NCBI RefSeq assembly: GCF_029868385.1
Contig: NZ_JARWNX010000043.1
Coordinates: forward strand, 1 to 64,000
Source: Nocardia cyriacigeorgica
Lineage (GTDB): Bacteria > Actinomycetota > Actinomycetes > Mycobacteriales > Mycobacteriaceae
Reading direction: 5' to 3'
DNA length: 64,000 bases
This document shows positions 27,542-36,417 of the stretch, one piece after another. The notes under the pieces were generated by a model. The model had not been told where the DNA came from and made no database searches. It worked only from the letters and a program-made list of their open reading frames with translations. The translations under genes and the position numbers were made by a program. Every line of letters begins with the position of its first letter. The first letter of the stretch is position 1.

Positions 27542-28444
27542 TTACATCGCCCCGTTCTGCGCGGCGCCGGACTGTGCCGTACTCGCCGTGGCCTTCATCG
27601 TTTTGGCGTTCATACCGCCGAGGGAATCCGCACCGACCTCGGCATTGTGGGCGTGTGCGAAATGGTGCAGGCCGAAGACCGAATCCATGCCCGCGCGCAT
27701 ACCCATCAGATCCTCGGCCTGGTTGACGGCCTTCTTGGTGAGTGCGAGGCCGAACTGCGGCATGGTCGCGATCTTGTCGGCCAGCGCGAAGGTCTCGGCC
27801 GCCAGCTCCTCGCGCGGTACCACCCGGTTCACCATGCCCCACTCCTTGGCCTGCTCGGCACTGAACCGATCACCGGTGAACAGGAACTCCTTGGCCGCCC
27901 GCGGGCCGAGCACCCACGGATGCGCGAAGTACTCGACACCCGGAATACCCATTCGGACAACAGGATCGGAGAAGAACGAATCCTCGGAGGCGACGATGAG
28001 ATCGCACACCCAGGCCAGCATGAGACCGCCCGCGATGCAGGCGCCCTGCACCATGGCGATGGTCGGCTTGGGGATCTCGCGCCAGCGACGGCACATCCCG
28101 AGATACACCTCGAGTTCACGTGCGAACCGCTGATCGCCGCCCGCCCGATCCACATGGTCCCACCACAGGGCGGCCTTGTTCGGGTAGCGCACGTGATGGT
28201 CGCGGCCGGGCGTGCCGATATCGTGTCCGGCGCTGAAATGCTTACCGTTACCGGCCAGCACGATCACCCCGACCTCCGGATCCTGCACCGCCCGCTCGAA
28301 CGCGGCATCGAGCGCGTAGGTCATCACCGAATTCTGGGCATTGCGGTAATCCGGGCGGTTCATGGTGACGACCGCGACCGCGCCGCGGCGCTCATAGGTC
28401 ACCACGTCCGGTTCGAACGGCACCGCTGCTTCCTCGGCAGGCAT
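27542..28444 (-). CDS. Enoyl-CoA hydratase of the fadD3-fadE31 operon (EchA13-type)
   Basis: A 300-residue crotonase. The oxyanion-hole segments are GKHFSAGHDIGT and VQGACIAGGLMLAWVCDL. The catalytic region SDPVVRMGIPGVEYFAHP lacks the usual second glutamate pattern in part, so hydration versus another crotonase reaction cannot be decided. The insert DHHVRYPNKAALWWDHVDR is characteristic of this subgroup. Its place in a KstR2-controlled operon points to beta-oxidation of the HIP side chain after FadD3 and FadE30; EchA13 is the name used for similarly placed genes. The assignment is by context. Confidence 0.75.
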   Translation of the reverse strand: MPAEEAAVPFEPDVVTYERRGAVAVVTMNRPDYRNAQNSVMTYALDAAFERAVQDPEVGVIVLAGNGKHFSAGHDIGTPGRDHHVRYPNKAALWWDHVDRAGGDQRFARELEVYLGMCRRWREIPKPTIAMVQGACIAGGLMLAWVCDLIVASEDSFFSDPVVRMGIPGVEYFAHPWVLGPRAAKEFLFTGDRFSAEQAKEWGMVNRVVPREELAAETFALADKIATMPQFGLALTKKAVNQAEDLMGMRAGMDSVFGLHHFAHAHNAEVGADSLGGMNAKTMKATASTAQSGAAQNGAM

Positions 28445-30016
28445 TTACGACTTCTCCTCACGTAGTTGACGTTTGAGCACCTTTCCGGCGGCGCTGTAGG
28501 GCAGCTGGTCGCGGAATTCGACGACGCGCGGCACCTTGAAATTGGCCAGCACGGTGGTGGCGTGGGCGATCACCTGCTCCTCGGTGAGCGTTGATCCCGG
28601 CCTGCGCACGACATAGGCCTTGCCGACCTCGCCCATACGGGTGTCGGGCACTCCGATGACGGCGGATTCGGCGACGCCGTCGAGCCGGGCGATGGCCTGT
28701 TCGACCTCGGCCGGATAGACGTTGAATCCGCCGCTGATGTACATGTCCTTGAGTCGGTCGGTGATCTTCAGATAGCCGCGTTCGTCGACGGTGCCGATAT
28801 CGCCGGTGTGCAGCCAACCGTCGCCATCGATGGTCTCGGCGGTGGCCACGGGATCGTCGAGGTAGCCGAGCATGACGTTGGGTCCGCGCAACAGCACCTC
28901 GCCGGTGGTGTCGATGCGCAACTCGTATCCGGCGATGGGTCGACCGCAGGTGTTGGCGATGGTCTCGGCATCGTCCTCGGCGCGGCACATGGTGCCGAAG
29001 CCCGCCGATTCCGACAGCCCGTATGCGGTGATGACCACATCGAAGGCGAGTTCGGAACGCATCCGTTCGATCAGCACCACCGGCACCGTCGCCGCACCGG
29101 TGACCGCGACGCGCAGCGAACTCAGGTCGTACTGCTGCCGGTCGGGGAATTCGAGGATGGTCTGGTAGATCGTCGGCGGTCCTGGCAGCACGGTGATCTG
29201 CTCCTCGCCGATCATCCGCATGGTCCGTGGCACGTCGAACACCACCTGCGGCACGATCGTCGCGCCCGCGACGAGGCAGGCGAGGATGCCCGCCTTGTAA
29301 CCGAAGTTGTGGAAGAACGGGTTGACGATCAGGTACCGGTCCGAGCTGTTCAGCGTCGCGCAGTCGACCCATGCGCGCACCACCGACAGCGCCTGCCGAT
29401 GCGCGACCAGCGTGCCCTTGCTGCGTCCGGTGGTGCCCGAGGTGAACAGGATGTCGGCGACGTCGTCCGGGGTCACCGATTCCGCCCGCTCGCGGGCTTG
29501 TTCACGGGTCGCCGCTTCGGCGACCCGCGGCAGTTCCGACCATTCCAGCACGCGCGGATCCGCTGCGGCCGACGACGACTCGACCGTCGTCGGCGCCTCG
29601 ACCGGGATGACCACGATCGTCGGGATCTCGAGGTCGGGCGCGGCGGCAAGCAGTTCGGTGAGCCGCTCGCGCCGCAGAAACGGCCCGGAGATGAACAACG
29701 CCTCGGCGTCCACCCGCCGCAACACATCGGCCGCCTCGTCGGCGGTGTAGCGGGTGTTGAGCGGGACAAGCGCCGCGCCGCAGTAGTGCGCGGCGAGTGC
29801 GGCGGTGATCCAGTGATGGGTGTTCGGCGCCCACATCGCGATCCGGTCGCCGCGTTCGACCCCGCGTGCGATGAGCGCCCGCGCCACGTCCTGCACCGCT
29901 TCCAGCAGCTGTGTCCAGTCCAGGCGGGTTTCGCCGTCGGCAACGGCCGGTGCGGTGCCGAAGGTGTGCGCGGCGTCGTGCAGCGCCATCGGAGTGGTCT
30001 GTGCAGGGGTTGTCAC
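28445..30016 (-). CDS. fadD3: HIP-CoA ligase
   Basis: FadD3 activates HIP, the C/D-ring propanoate left after HsaD, to HIP-CoA, which is the inducer of KstR2. The 523-residue adenylating enzyme has the P-loop LFTSGTTGRSKGTLVAH, the adenine motif YGLSESAGFG, the hinge TGDIGTVDERGYLKITDR and the catalytic lysine near the end in YSAAGKVLKRQLR. The GTG at 30014-30016 faces fadE30 across a 77-bp gap with a perfect KstR2 operator. Confidence 0.92.
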   Translation of the reverse strand: MTTPAQTTPMALHDAAHTFGTAPAVADGETRLDWTQLLEAVQDVARALIARGVERGDRIAMWAPNTHHWITAALAAHYCGAALVPLNTRYTADEAADVLRRVDAEALFISGPFLRRERLTELLAAAPDLEIPTIVVIPVEAPTTVESSSAAADPRVLEWSELPRVAEAATREQARERAESVTPDDVADILFTSGTTGRSKGTLVAHRQALSVVRAWVDCATLNSSDRYLIVNPFFHNFGYKAGILACLVAGATIVPQVVFDVPRTMRMIGEEQITVLPGPPTIYQTILEFPDRQQYDLSSLRVAVTGAATVPVVLIERMRSELAFDVVITAYGLSESAGFGTMCRAEDDAETIANTCGRPIAGYELRIDTTGEVLLRGPNVMLGYLDDPVATAETIDGDGWLHTGDIGTVDERGYLKITDRLKDMYISGGFNVYPAEVEQAIARLDGVAESAVIGVPDTRMGEVGKAYVVRRPGSTLTEEQVIAHATTVLANFKVPRVVEFRDQLPYSAAGKVLKRQLREEKS

Positions 30017-30063
30017 GGGTTGTCCTCACCGTCGGTGCGGTCGGTAAGACCGGAGTCTTACAA

Positions 30064-30077
30064 AGCAAGTGCTTGGT
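30064..30077. promoter_or_regulatory. KstR2 operator, fadD3/fadE30
   Basis: AGCAAGTGCTTGGT matches every fixed position of the KstR2 consensus AnCAAGnnCTTGnT. It lies midway between the divergent starts of fadD3 and fadE30 and can control both. Confidence 0.88.
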
Positions 30078-30093
30078 AGGTTATCCTACCGGC

Positions 30094-31329
30094 GTGGGTG
30101 CGATCCAGACCTCAGAATCCGACACCGGCCGCGACGGCGGGCCGACTTCGGCGATATCGGCCGTCACCGGCGACGATGCCGCCTTCCGCGCCGAGATCCG
30201 GGCATGGCTGAACGAGAACCTCAACGGTGAGTTCCGGCACCTGCGCGGCCTCGGCGGGCCCGGCCGCGAGCACGAAGCGTTCGACGAACGGCTGGCCTGG
30301 GATCGCCATCTGGCCGCGTCCGGGTGGACGTGCCTGGGCTGGCCGAAGGAATACGGCGGCCGCGAGGCCAGCGTGCGGCAGCAGATCATCTTCCATGAGG
30401 AATACGCCAAGGCCGATGCACCCGCGCGGGTCTCGCATGTCGGTGAGGAACTGCTCGGGCCCACCGTGCTCGCCTTCGGCACCGAAGCACAAAAGCAGCG
30501 CTTCCTGCCCGGCATCCGCACGGTCGGTGAACTGTGGTGTCAGGGCTATTCCGAACCCGGCGCGGGCTCCGATCTGGCCGCCGTCACCACCTCGGCCCGG
30601 CTCGACGGCGACGAATGGTCGATCAACGGTCAGAAGATCTGGACCTCGCTGGCGCATGTGGCCGACTGGTGTTTCGTGGTCGCGCGCACCGAGCCCGGCT
30701 CCAAACGGCACAAGGGCCTGTCCTATCTGCTGGTTCCGATGGATCAACCGGGCGTCACCGTGCGTCCGATCAATCAGCTCACCGGCACCTCCGAATTCAA
30801 CGAGGTCTTCTTCGACGACGCCCGCACCACCGCCGATCTGGTGGTCGGCGAACCCGGTGACGGTTGGCGCATCGCCATGGGCACGCTCACCTTCGAACGC
30901 GGCATCTCCACCCTCGGCCAGCAGATCCGTTTCGAGCGCGAACTCGCCGGAGTCGAGGAACTGGCTCATGCGACCGGCGCCCTTGACGACCCGCTGGTCG
31001 CCGATCAGATCGACCGCGCCTGGGTCGGGTTGCGCGTACTGCGTGCCCACGCCATGCGGACCATGGCGAACGCGGGCGCCGATGACGACGGCGGCCAGGC
31101 GTCGGTGGCGAAACTGCTGTGGGCCAACTGGCATCGCGGGCTCGGCGAACTCGCCATGGCCGTACGCGGTGCCGCCGGTCTGGTGGCCGCCGATGCCGAT
31201 CTCGACGAATGGCAGCGGTTGTATCTGTTCACCCGCGCCGACACCATCTACGGAGGTTCGAACGAAGTGCAGCGCAACATCATCTCCGAGCGTGTGCTCG
31301 GCCTGCCGCGGGAGGCTCGTCCGTCATGA
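30094..31329 (+). CDS. fadE30: HIP-CoA dehydrogenase
   Basis: FadE30 carries out the first dehydrogenation of HIP-CoA. The 411-residue protein has the complete acyl-CoA dehydrogenase set: QGYSEPGAGSDLAAVTTSA, then WSINGQKIWTSLAHVADW and IYGGSNEVQRNIISERVLG. The GTG at 30094 follows the KstR2 operator by 16 nt without a ribosome-binding site, so a leaderless message is likely. Upstream in-frame sequence crosses the operator and is not coding. Its stop overlaps the ipdF ATG (ATGA). Confidence 0.9.
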   Translation: MGAIQTSESDTGRDGGPTSAISAVTGDDAAFRAEIRAWLNENLNGEFRHLRGLGGPGREHEAFDERLAWDRHLAASGWTCLGWPKEYGGREASVRQQIIFHEEYAKADAPARVSHVGEELLGPTVLAFGTEAQKQRFLPGIRTVGELWCQGYSEPGAGSDLAAVTTSARLDGDEWSINGQKIWTSLAHVADWCFVVARTEPGSKRHKGLSYLLVPMDQPGVTVRPINQLTGTSEFNEVFFDDARTTADLVVGEPGDGWRIAMGTLTFERGISTLGQQIRFERELAGVEELAHATGALDDPLVADQIDRAWVGLRVLRAHAMRTMANAGADDDGGQASVAKLLWANWHRGLGELAMAVRGAAGLVAADADLDEWQRLYLFTRADTIYGGSNEVQRNIISERVLGLPREARPS

Positions 31330-32135
31330 GTGAAAGCAATGGCGTTTCGTTGTCGGTCGCGCCCGCCGCGGTGGCCGGACACGGTCTGCTGACCGATCGG
31401 AAAGCGGTGGTCACCGCCGCCGCTGGCACCGGTATCGGTTCGGCGACCGCGCGCAGACTGCTGTCGGAGGGCGCCGACGTCGTCGTCTCGGACTGGCATG
31501 AACGCAGGCTGGGGGAGACCCGCGCCGAGTTGAGCGCCGAATTCCCCGATCGCAAGATCGAGGCCATCGTCTGCGATGTGTGCAGCACAGAACAGGTCGA
31601 TGAACTGGTGCGCGGCGCCGCCGCAGCCTTGGGCCGGGTCGATATCTTCGTCAACAACGCGGGCCTCGGCGGTGAGACGCCGGTGGTCGATATGACCGAC
31701 GAACAGTGGAACCGGGTGCTCGACGTGACCCTCAACGGCACCTTCCGTTGCACCCGCGCCGAACTCGCCTATTTCCGCGCGGCGGGCCACGGCGGTGTCG
31801 TGGTCAACAACGCCAGCGTGCTCGGCTGGCGCGCCCAGTACGGACAGGCCCATTACGCCGCCGCCAAGGCGGGCGTGATGGCGTTGACCAGGTGCAGCGC
31901 CATCGAGGCCGCCGAGCTTGGGGTGCGGATCAATGCCGTCGCGCCGAGCATCGCCAGGCACGCGTTCCTGGACAAGGTCAGCTCCACCGAACTGCTCGAC
32001 CGGCTCTCCGAGGGCGAGGCCTTCGGTCGGGCCGCCGAACCGTGGGAGGTCGCGGCCACGATCGCCATGCTGGCCAGCGACTACACCACGTACCTGACCG
32101 GGGAGATCGTCTCCATCAGCAGCCAGCGCGCCTGA
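31326..32135 (+). CDS. ipdF: SDR, 5-hydroxy-HIC-CoA reductase/dehydrogenase type
   Basis: A 269-residue short-chain dehydrogenase with nucleotide motif TAAAGTGIGSATARRLL, NNAG at FVNNAGLGG, and the Tyr-Lys pair in AHYAAAKAGVMALTR. Position directly after fadE30 matches Rv3559c (IpdF), which oxidises or reduces the ring hydroxyl of HIC-CoA intermediates. Coupled translation with fadE30 supports the assignment. The gene name rests on synteny. Confidence 0.85.
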   Translation: MSESNGVSLSVAPAAVAGHGLLTDRKAVVTAAAGTGIGSATARRLLSEGADVVVSDWHERRLGETRAELSAEFPDRKIEAIVCDVCSTEQVDELVRGAAAALGRVDIFVNNAGLGGETPVVDMTDEQWNRVLDVTLNGTFRCTRAELAYFRAAGHGGVVVNNASVLGWRAQYGQAHYAAAKAGVMALTRCSAIEAAELGVRINAVAPSIARHAFLDKVSSTELLDRLSEGEAFGRAAEPWEVAATIAMLASDYTTYLTGEIVSISSQRA

Positions 32136-32366
32136 ACGGGCTGTCCCGCCTCTCCGCGTTTCTCGGCCGGACTCAGGTGTGGGATCGGTAGCGCTGGCGA
32201 GTGTCGGTGGGGTGTGGTCGGGTCGGGCCCGTGCCCGGTGAGTTACCCGGACCGTGCGAAATCAGGCATAGCGTGGGAATGCTGGTGTGCTGGCCGAAAA
32301 GGACGGGTCTCATTCGGCCGCTTGTGCGATGCTGGTGGAGGTCGGGATCGCACACCCGGAGGGGCG

Positions 32367-33113
32367 ATGGCTATGGGCCAGGACCGCCGATTTGCCCGAG
32401 AACAGCCCACACGCGAACAACTCGAACTCGAGTTGGTGCGGGATGTCGTGCTCGCGAGGCGCAGACAGGAGAGCCTGGTCCTGGCCGCGTTGACCTTCGG
32501 CGCCGAGCTGCTGGATCGTCAGCGCCGACCGGCTGTCGCCGCGCGAGCGGTGCGCATTCTCGAATCCTTCGCCGTCGACGAGAACGATATCGCCCGCGAT
32601 CCGCGCGGCGCCCTGCGCGCCGATATGGCGCGCGAGCGTGCGCGTGCGCGACGCATCGGAGCGGGCAGCGGCGGGAACGGTGCGGACGAACAGCACAGAA
32701 CTCACCAGATCGAACGGCTCTACGAGGTGCGCGCCGATCTGCTCGACGTGGTGCGCCGGTCACGCAAATTCCGTTTCGACCGCGTCACCTTCTCCGACGA
32801 GATCGCCCAAGGCCTGTGCGCCGCCACCGACAAACTGGTGGTCGGCGCTGATATGGACACCTATCAGGCCTGGCAGCGGGGGATGGTGTTGAAGTTGATC
32901 GAGGAACCGACCCGCTATGGCCCGCCGCGGGTCATGGCGACCGTCGACGCAGGTCCCGGCCGCAAACCCCTGACCGTCGAATGGGACAGCTGTGAACGCA
33001 GACTGGCCTTGGTGATGCGCATGATGCGCGCCGGGATCTCGCCGATCGTCATCTGTGATCGGCTGCTGGCCGATCTGTCGATGTCCTCGCCCCTGCGATA
33101 TTCCGCCCGCTAA
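32367..33113 (+). CDS. Hypothetical protein between ipdF and kstR2
   Basis: A 248-residue basic, soluble protein of unknown family. The N-terminal ~150 residues are helical and very Arg-rich (RAVRILESFAVDENDI, ADMARERARARRIG, then QIERLYEVRADLLDVVRRSRK). The C-terminal part has VMATVDAGPGRKPLTVEWD and RLALVMRMMRAGISPIVICDRLL. No signal peptide or membrane segment is seen. The ATG at 32367 follows GGAGGGG. The gene has no counterpart in the M. tuberculosis KstR2 cluster as recalled. A nucleic-acid-binding role is possible from charge only. Confidence 0.65.
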   Translation: MAMGQDRRFAREQPTREQLELELVRDVVLARRRQESLVLAALTFGAELLDRQRRPAVAARAVRILESFAVDENDIARDPRGALRADMARERARARRIGAGSGGNGADEQHRTHQIERLYEVRADLLDVVRRSRKFRFDRVTFSDEIAQGLCAATDKLVVGADMDTYQAWQRGMVLKLIEEPTRYGPPRVMATVDAGPGRKPLTVEWDSCERRLALVMRMMRAGISPIVICDRLLADLSMSSPLRYSAR

Positions 33114-33121
33114 CTTCCCCA

Positions 33122-33135
33122 AGCAAACGCTTGGT
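33122..33135. promoter_or_regulatory. KstR2 operator upstream of kstR2
   Basis: AGCAAACGCTTGGT matches the KstR2 consensus except one base (CAAA for CAAG). It sits 14 bp upstream of the kstR2 GTG, implying autoregulation. The overlapping CCAAGC-AAAC-GCTTGG is a perfect 6-bp inverted repeat. Confidence 0.8.
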
Positions 33136-33149
33136 TGTATCATGGCCGG

Positions 33150-33758
33150 GTGACCGCACCAGACCCCTCCAAATCAGCCCGGCGCAACGAACTGCTCGGA
33201 TTGGCGGCCGATCTGTTCGCCGAGCGGGGTCTGCGCGCCACCACCGTGCGCGATATCGCGGATGCGGCCGGAATCCTATCGGGCAGCCTGTATCACCATT
33301 TCGATTCCAAGGAATCGATGGTCGACGAAATCCTGCGCGGCTTCCTCGACGACCTGTTCGGTCGCTACCGCGAAATCGTCGCGTCGGGGCTGAGTTCCCG
33401 CGACACCCTGGAGGCCCTGGTCCTGGCCTCCTACGAATCGTTCGACCGCTCACATGCCGCGGTCGCCATCTACCAGGCCGAAGCCAAACGGCTGCGCGGC
33501 GTCGACCGCTTCACCTACATCGATGAATACAACAAAGAGTTCCGCGCCCTCTGGCATCAGGTGCTGACCAACGGCGTCCGCGACGGCAGCTTCCGGGCCG
33601 AACTCGATATCGAACTGGCCTACCGATTCCTGCGCGACACCGTGTGGGTCGCCGTGCGCTGGTACCAGCCGGGCGGCCCGGTCACCGTGGACAACCTCGC
33701 CAAGCAATATCTGACCATCGTGCTCGACGGGCTGACCGTGCCCGGGCACACCACGTAG
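33150..33758 (+). CDS. kstR2: TetR-family repressor of the ring C/D regulon
   Basis: KstR2 represses the HIP degradation genes and is released by HIP-CoA. The 202-residue protein has the TetR DNA-binding domain ATTVRDIADAAGILSGSLYHHF (in two helices) followed by DSKESMVDEILRGFLDDLF, close to the recalled M. tuberculosis KstR2. The C-terminal ligand domain ends in FLRDTVWVAVRWYQPGGPVT, also a KstR2 signature. The GTG at 33150 was chosen as the first start after the operator; an upstream TTG at 33135 overlaps the operator. Confidence 0.92.
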   Translation: MTAPDPSKSARRNELLGLAADLFAERGLRATTVRDIADAAGILSGSLYHHFDSKESMVDEILRGFLDDLFGRYREIVASGLSSRDTLEALVLASYESFDRSHAAVAIYQAEAKRLRGVDRFTYIDEYNKEFRALWHQVLTNGVRDGSFRAELDIELAYRFLRDTVWVAVRWYQPGGPVTVDNLAKQYLTIVLDGLTVPGHTT

Positions 33759-33768
33759 GAGTCTGAAC

Positions 33769-34962
33769 ATGTCAACACCTTCCGGTTCGCGTCGCCCGTA
33801 CACCCCGGTGCGCGAGGCGTACGTGATCGACGCGGTACGCACCCCGGTCGGCAAGCGCGGTGGCGCGCTGGCCGGTGTGCATCCGGCCGATCTCGGCGCC
33901 GCGGCGCTGCGTGGTCTGCTCGACCGCAACCCGATCGATCCCGGCGTCGTCGATGACGTCATCGTCGGTTGTGTCGACAACATCGGCCCGCAGGCGGGCA
34001 ATATCGGCCGCACCGCCTGGCTGGTGGCCGGATATCCGGAGGAAGTTCCCGGCGTCACCGTCGACCGTCAGTGCGGTTCCAGCCAGCAGGCCATCAACTT
34101 CGGCGCGCAGGCCATCATGAGCGGCACCGCCGAGGTGATCGTCGCCGGTGGGGTGCAGAACATGAGCGCCATCCCGATCTCGGCGGCCATGCTCGCGGGC
34201 AAGGAGTACGGCTACGAATCGCCGTTCGTCGGCGCGCAGGGCTGGGACCACCGCTACGGCACCGGCGAGGTCTCACAGTTCCACGGCGCGCAGCTGATCG
34301 CCGAGAAATGGGGCATCAGCCGCGAGGACATGGAGCGCTGGGCGCTGCGCAGCCATGAACGCGCCCGCCAGGCCATCAAGGACGGCCGCTTCGATCGCGA
34401 GATCGTGCCGGTGGGTGATTTCTGGATCGATCAGGGGCCGCGCGAGACCAGTCTGGAGAAGATGGCCTCGCTGCCCGCGCTGGCCGAGGGCAGCCCGCTC
34501 ACCGCGGCCGTCGCCTCGCAGATCTCCGACGGCGCCAGCGCCACCCTGCTCGCCTCGGAATGGGCGGTACAGGAATACGGCCTCACCCCGCGTGCGCGCA
34601 TCCATCACGTCAGCGCCCGCGGCGCCGACCCGATCTTCATGCTCAGCGCGCCGATCCCCGCCACCAAGTGGGCGTTGGAGAAGGCCGGGCTGACCATCGA
34701 CGATATCGACGTGGTCGAGATCAACGAGGCCTTCGCGCCGGTGGTGCTGGCCTGGTTGAAGGAGACCGGCGCCGACCCGGAGAAGGTCAACGTCAACGGC
34801 GGCGCCATCGCACTCGGCCATCCGCTCGGCGCGACGGGCGCGAAACTGTTCGCCACCCTGCTCAACGAGCTGGAGCGGATCAACGGGCGCTACGGGCTGC
34901 TCACCATCTGCGAGGGTGGTGGAACCGCCAACGTGACCATCATCGAGCGTTTGGATCGCTGA
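33769..34962 (+). CDS. fadA6: Ring C/D pathway 3-ketoacyl-CoA thiolase
   Basis: FadA6 performs thiolysis late in C/D-ring breakdown. The 397-residue thiolase has nucleophile Cys102 (DRQCGSSQQAI), NEAFAPV, the histidine motif [15 protein letters not shown] and the second cysteine in TICEGGGTANV. It begins 10 nt after kstR2 with TAGGAG as ribosome-binding site, the same kstR2-fadA6 order as Rv3557c-Rv3556c. Confidence 0.92.
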   Translation: MSTPSGSRRPYTPVREAYVIDAVRTPVGKRGGALAGVHPADLGAAALRGLLDRNPIDPGVVDDVIVGCVDNIGPQAGNIGRTAWLVAGYPEEVPGVTVDRQCGSSQQAINFGAQAIMSGTAEVIVAGGVQNMSAIPISAAMLAGKEYGYESPFVGAQGWDHRYGTGEVSQFHGAQLIAEKWGISREDMERWALRSHERARQAIKDGRFDREIVPVGDFWIDQGPRETSLEKMASLPALAEGSPLTAAVASQISDGASATLLASEWAVQEYGLTPRARIHHVSARGADPIFMLSAPIPATKWALEKAGLTIDDIDVVEINEAFAPVVLAWLKETGADPEKVNVNGGAIALGHPLGATGAKLFATLLNELERINGRYGLLTICEGGGTANVTIIERLDR

Positions 34963-35027
34963 TCCGATTGGAATCGGCCGGACCGTAAACCTGTTGTCCC
35001 AGGCCGGGATCGACCTACCGTCACCGG

Positions 35028-36326
35028 GTGGGACAACACAGCGGGCGACGTCGGCCCTTGAAGACCGTGACCGGCGTGAGTGGCGGCGAAGACGTCTACG
35101 CGGCGGCGGTGGACCCCGGCCGTTCGACGCTCGCGGCGGCGGTCGAGGTCGCGAAACTCGCCGAGGCGCACAAGTTCGACGCGCTGTTCGCGGCCGATCT
35201 GCTCAGCTTCGGCGGGCAGGGGGCGATCGGCGCGCAGGAGCCGTTGATCTATCTGGCGGCCCTGAGCGCGGTCACCTCGGATGTCGGGCTGATCGCGACC
35301 GTCACCACGACCTTCCACCACCCCTACAACCTCGCCCGGCTGTTCGGCACCCTCGATCATGTGAGCAACGGGCGCGCGGCCTGGAACGCGGTGACCTCCT
35401 CGATCGGGGAGGAGAACTACGGCGATCAGGAGCTGCCCAGCCCGGAGGAACGGTATGCCCGTGCCGCCGAATCGCTCGAGGTGGTCAATGCGCTGTTCGA
35501 TTCCTGGCGGCCGGGTGCGCTCACACCCGACGGCCGCGGCGGTGCGGAACTCGATCCCACGCTGGTCCACCCGATCGATTACGCGGGCCGCTACTTCACC
35601 GTCAAAGGGCCGCTGAACATTCCACCGCTGCCGCAGCGCAGGCCGGTGCAGTTCCAGGCCGGGCAGTCCGCGGGTGGTATCGAGCTGGGTGCCCGGTTCG
35701 CCGAGGTCGTCTTCACCTCCCTGGCGACCTTCGAAGATGCCGTCACCTACACCAAACGCATCCGCGCCCGTGCCGCCGAACTCGGCCGCCCCGCCGGTCT
35801 GCCACTGATCTTCAGCTCCCTGCACGCCACCTTCGGCGCCACCGAGGCCGAGGCGGCGCGGCTGGTGCGCGAACGCGCGGAAGCCACCGATTTCGAGGCC
35901 GGACGCCATCAGCTCGCCGATATGCTCGGCGGCGGTGTCGACCTCACCGACCTGCCGCTCGACAAACCGCTCCCGGAATCGCTGCTCCCGGAACTCGAAT
36001 CGGTGAACCGCCGCCGCGGCCGGGTCGAGATCTTCACCCGGCTCGCCGCCTCCGGCCGCACCCTGCGCGAACTGATCGTCGCCGCCAAGGACACCGGCCA
36101 CTGGGCCGCCGCGGGCACCCCGGAACAGCTCGCCGACGCCATCCAAGAACGCTACGACGCCGGAGTGCTCGACGTGCTCGCCCTTGGCGGCCTCACCGAC
36201 CCCCGCACCGGCGATTTCCTCACCAACGGACTGCTCCCCGAACTCCGCCGCCGCGGCATCCTCGGCACCGACTACGTGGGCGGAACCTTCCGCGAGAACC
36301 TCGAACTACCGGCACTGCCGGATTGA
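35028..36326 (+). CDS. LLM-class flavin monooxygenase (NtaA/SnaA/DszA family)
   Basis: A 432-residue TIM-barrel monooxygenase of the bacterial luciferase-like FMNH2-using branch. Signatures are KLAEAHKFDALFAADLL, TTFHHPYNLARLFGTLDHVSNGRAAWN (in two strands) and PVQFQAGQSAGGIELGARFAEVVF. The N-terminus is shorter than in typical DszA/NtaA proteins, so the GTG at 35028 is uncertain. Family members oxidise sulphones, chelators or other xenobiotics. The substrate is unknown, and any steroid link would rest only on position between the two KstR2 blocks. Confidence 0.75.
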   Translation: MGQHSGRRRPLKTVTGVSGGEDVYAAAVDPGRSTLAAAVEVAKLAEAHKFDALFAADLLSFGGQGAIGAQEPLIYLAALSAVTSDVGLIATVTTTFHHPYNLARLFGTLDHVSNGRAAWNAVTSSIGEENYGDQELPSPEERYARAAESLEVVNALFDSWRPGALTPDGRGGAELDPTLVHPIDYAGRYFTVKGPLNIPPLPQRRPVQFQAGQSAGGIELGARFAEVVFTSLATFEDAVTYTKRIRARAAELGRPAGLPLIFSSLHATFGATEAEAARLVRERAEATDFEAGRHQLADMLGGGVDLTDLPLDKPLPESLLPELESVNRRRGRVEIFTRLAASGRTLRELIVAAKDTGHWAAAGTPEQLADAIQERYDAGVLDVLALGGLTDPRTGDFLTNGLLPELRRRGILGTDYVGGTFRENLELPALPD

Positions 36327-36417
36327 GTGCACCGAGTGTCGCGGGCCGCCCCGACTCCCGGTCGCGCGCTGCCCGGCCACAGCGAGTCGCGGGCAGGGCA
36401 GGGCGTGCCATGGGTGT

